Assembly (NCBI RefSeq): GCF_018449605.1
Contig: NZ_JAAVUW010000004.1
Location: forward strand, 62,001 to 126,000
Direction: 5' to 3'
Source: Luteibacter sp. dw_328
Lineage (GTDB): Bacteria > Pseudomonadota > Gammaproteobacteria > Xanthomonadales > Rhodanobacteraceae
Length of the DNA stretch: 64,000 nt
The notes beneath the pieces are model-generated. The model did no database searches. It had not been told where the DNA came from and worked only from the letters and a program-made list of their open reading frames with translations. A program made the translations under genes and the position numbers. Of the stretch, positions 62,461 to 64,000 are shown one piece after another. How positions within the stretch are numbered: position 1 is the first letter of the stretch; every line of letters starts with the position of its first letter.

Positions 62461-64000
62461 TCAGTCCTCCTCGACCCGCGGCTTCCACTGCTCCATCAAC
62501 TTTCGCTGCACGCCGGCGGGCACCGCGTCGTAATGGCTGAATTCCATCGCATAACGCCCTTGCCCACCGGTCATCGCTTTAAGTTGGGTGGGATAATCGG
62601 TGAGCTCCGCCAGTGGCACGCGCGCCTTGATCAGCGTCTCGCCGCCGCGTAGCGAATCGGTGCCCATGATGTGCGCTCGCTTGGAGGCCAGTCCCCCGGT
62701 GACGTCGCCCACGTAGCGCTCCGGAATCGAGACCTCGAGGTCGACCACCGGCTCGAGTACCTGCGGGTGAGCGCGCGACACCGCGTCGAGGAACGCCTTG
62801 CGCCCAGCACTGATAAAGGCCACTTCCTTCGAGTCGACCGGATGGTGTTTGCCGTCATACACCACGACGCGTACGTCCTGGATCGGATACCCCGCAATCG
62901 CTCCGCCGTCCAGCGCCTGGCGTACGCCTTTCTCGATGGCCGGCATGAACTGGCCCGGGATGACGCCGCCCTTGGTTTCATCGTCGAAGACGAAACCCTT
63001 GCCGCGCTCCAGCGGTTCCACTCGCAGGAATACCTCGCCGAACTGACCGGCGCCTCCCGTCTGCTTCTTGTGCCGGTGGTGGCCTTCGGCGCCGGCGCCG
63101 ATGGTTTCCCGGTAGGCGATGCGGGGCGGGTGTGTGATCACGTCGACGTCGTAGCGCGCCTTCATCCGTTCGAGCATGAGCTTAAGGTGCAGGTCGGACA
63201 GCCCGCGAATCACGGTCTCGTTGAGTTCCTTGTGGTGCTCGACACGGAAGCACGGATCTTCCTCGGCGAGCTTTGACAGCGCCTGCGACAATTTCTGCTC
63301 CTGGCCTTTGTGCGCCGGTTCCACGGCAAGACCGAACATGGGTGCCGGGAAGGCGGAAGGTTCGAGGTGGATGCGCGATTCGTCGGCGGCATCGTGCAGC
63401 ACGGCGTCGAAATGGATGTCTTCGATCTTCGCCACCGCGGCGATGTCGCCGGGCAAGGCCTCATCCACTTCGATGTGCTCGCGGCCCTGCAGGCGGAACA
63501 GATGGGCCACCTTGAACGGCTTGCGCCCATCGTCGACGAGGAGCTGGGCGTCCTTGCGCACGGTGCCCTGCCATACGCGGAATACGCCGAGCTTGCCGAC
63601 AAAGGGATCGTTGACGATCTTGAACACGTCGGCAACGACGTGGCGGGACGCATCGGCGGCGACATCGAACGGCGAACCCGCATGGTCACGGAACAGGGGC
63701 GGATTGGTTTCGGTAGGGCAGGGCAGGATGCGCTCGACCAGTTCGAGAAGCTCGCTGACGCCGATGCCATCGCGCGCGCCGGTGAAAACGATCGGGACGA
63801 GATGCCCATCGCGGAGGCAGTGCTCCAATGCGCCGCGAATCTCCGTGGCAGATAGCGCGGACTCACCGGCTTCGAGGTAGTGCTCCATCACCTCGTCGTC
63901 GATCTCCACCACCTGGTCGATGATTCGCTGGTGCGCCTCCCCCGGTGAAGAAAAGTCGGTGTCGCCGGTCGTCTGGAAAAAAGCGTCGCGCACGGAATGT
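62461..64000 (-). CDS. Elongation factor G-like GTPase, C-terminal part (5' end outside window)
   Basis: The last ~513 residues of an EF-G-like protein; the frame is open to the window end and the GTPase domain with the P-loop lies outside. Visible: the end of the G domain (VPIVFTGARDGIGV), domain II (about 115-200), domain III, domain IV with GAEGHHRHKKQTGGAGQFGE and domain V near the C-terminus. The domain IV tip differs from canonical FusA, so this is more likely the EF-G-like paralogue (FusA2 type) common in actinobacteria and xanthomonads than the essential translocase. Confidence 0.85.
   Translation of the reverse strand, partial: HSVRDAFFQTTGDTDFSSPGEAHQRIIDQVVEIDDEVMEHYLEAGESALSATEIRGALEHCLRDGHLVPIVFTGARDGIGVSELLELVERILPCPTETNPPLFRDHAGSPFDVAADASRHVVADVFKIVNDPFVGKLGVFRVWQGTVRKDAQLLVDDGRKPFKVAHLFRLQGREHIEVDEALPGDIAAVAKIEDIHFDAVLHDAADESRIHLEPSAFPAPMFGLAVEPAHKGQEQKLSQALSKLAEEDPCFRVEHHKELNETVIRGLSDLHLKLMLERMKARYDVDVITHPPRIAYRETIGAGAEGHHRHKKQTGGAGQFGEVFLRVEPLERGKGFVFDDETKGGVIPGQFMPAIEKGVRQALDGGAIAGYPIQDVRVVVYDGKHHPVDSKEVAFISAGRKAFLDAVSRAHPQVLEPVVDLEVSIPERYVGDVTGGLASKRAHIMGTDSLRGGETLIKARVPLAELTDYPTQLKAMTGGQGRYAMEFSHYDAVPAGVQRKLMEQWKPRVEED

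Noticed and set aside
1-64000. CRISPR array
   Set aside because: No run of regularly spaced direct repeats with unique spacers was found; the only tandem units are the roughly 30-base repeats at 58644-58720, which have no spacers.

Overview
The window reads as one contiguous piece of a high-GC gammaproteobacterial chromosome of the Xanthomonadales (Lysobacterales) type, most likely Rhodanobacteraceae (a Luteibacter- or Dyella-like organism). This is an inference from protein style, gene order (bamD|rluD-pgeF...clpB; ruvC-ruvA-kup-ruvB-ybgC-tolQRAB-pal-cpoB-queE-queC; oxyR|ahpC-ahpD) and the GTAGGAGCCGATTCATCGGC-type REP sequences; no rRNA is present to settle it. Both ends cut genes: the C-terminal part of nadE at the left and an EF-G-like GTPase at the right.

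Layout. 1-12 kb: nadE end, a ~620 bp composite inverted-repeat element, bamD facing away from rluD-pgeF, the trehalose operon otsB-otsA placed between pgeF and clpB, then clpB with a good heat-shock (RpoH) promoter, and a TonB-dependent receptor. 12-27 kb: dense housekeeping block on the + strand: FmdB-type zinc ribbon protein, aspS, a lipase-like hydrolase, yebC, ruvC-ruvA-kup-ruvB, ybgC, the complete Tol-Pal envelope system and queE-queC for 7-deazaguanine synthesis. 27-29.6 kb: a less GC-rich accessory stretch of four uncharacterised genes (two membrane-anchored, one multi-pass membrane, one 60-residue) ending at a tRNA-Lys gene. 29.6-36 kb: a signalling cluster on the - strand: hybrid histidine kinase, LuxR-type response regulator, PhnD-like periplasmic binding protein without a transporter, a second histidine kinase whose phospho-acceptor His/Asp pair is swapped, and a DedA-rhodanese fusion.

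36-46.5 kb: TVP38-type membrane protein, a deaminase, glnS, DUF2007, apt, a hypothetical, then oxyR divergent from ahpC with a four-half-site OxyR operator, ahpD, a DUF1428 protein and a secreted M1 aminopeptidase. 46.4-48.2 kb: small secreted or unknown genes between strong hairpin terminators, including two translationally coupled paralogues with a shared C-terminal motif. 48.4-53.5 kb: LacI-type regulator, Gfo/Idh/MocA oxidoreductase and phytanoyl-CoA dioxygenase-like protein around an 18 bp perfect LacI-type palindrome, followed by two tandem lipoprotein esterases. 53.5-64 kb: prmC, dxs, an HNH protein, sapC, a second copy of the composite inverted repeat in opposite orientation, a GNAT acetyltransferase, acyl-CoA dehydrogenase, a WHy-like lipoprotein, a SET-domain protein and the EF-G-like GTPase.

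The most unusual items are the paired ~620 bp composite inverted-repeat elements, the His/Asp-swapped kinase next to an orphan PhnD-like receptor, the small paralogous gene pair at 47.1-47.8 kb, and the accessory stretch beside tRNA-Lys. No CRISPR array, phage integrase, insertion-sequence transposase or rRNA was seen. All start-site choices, functions and site predictions come from reading the sequence; nothing was searched against a database.
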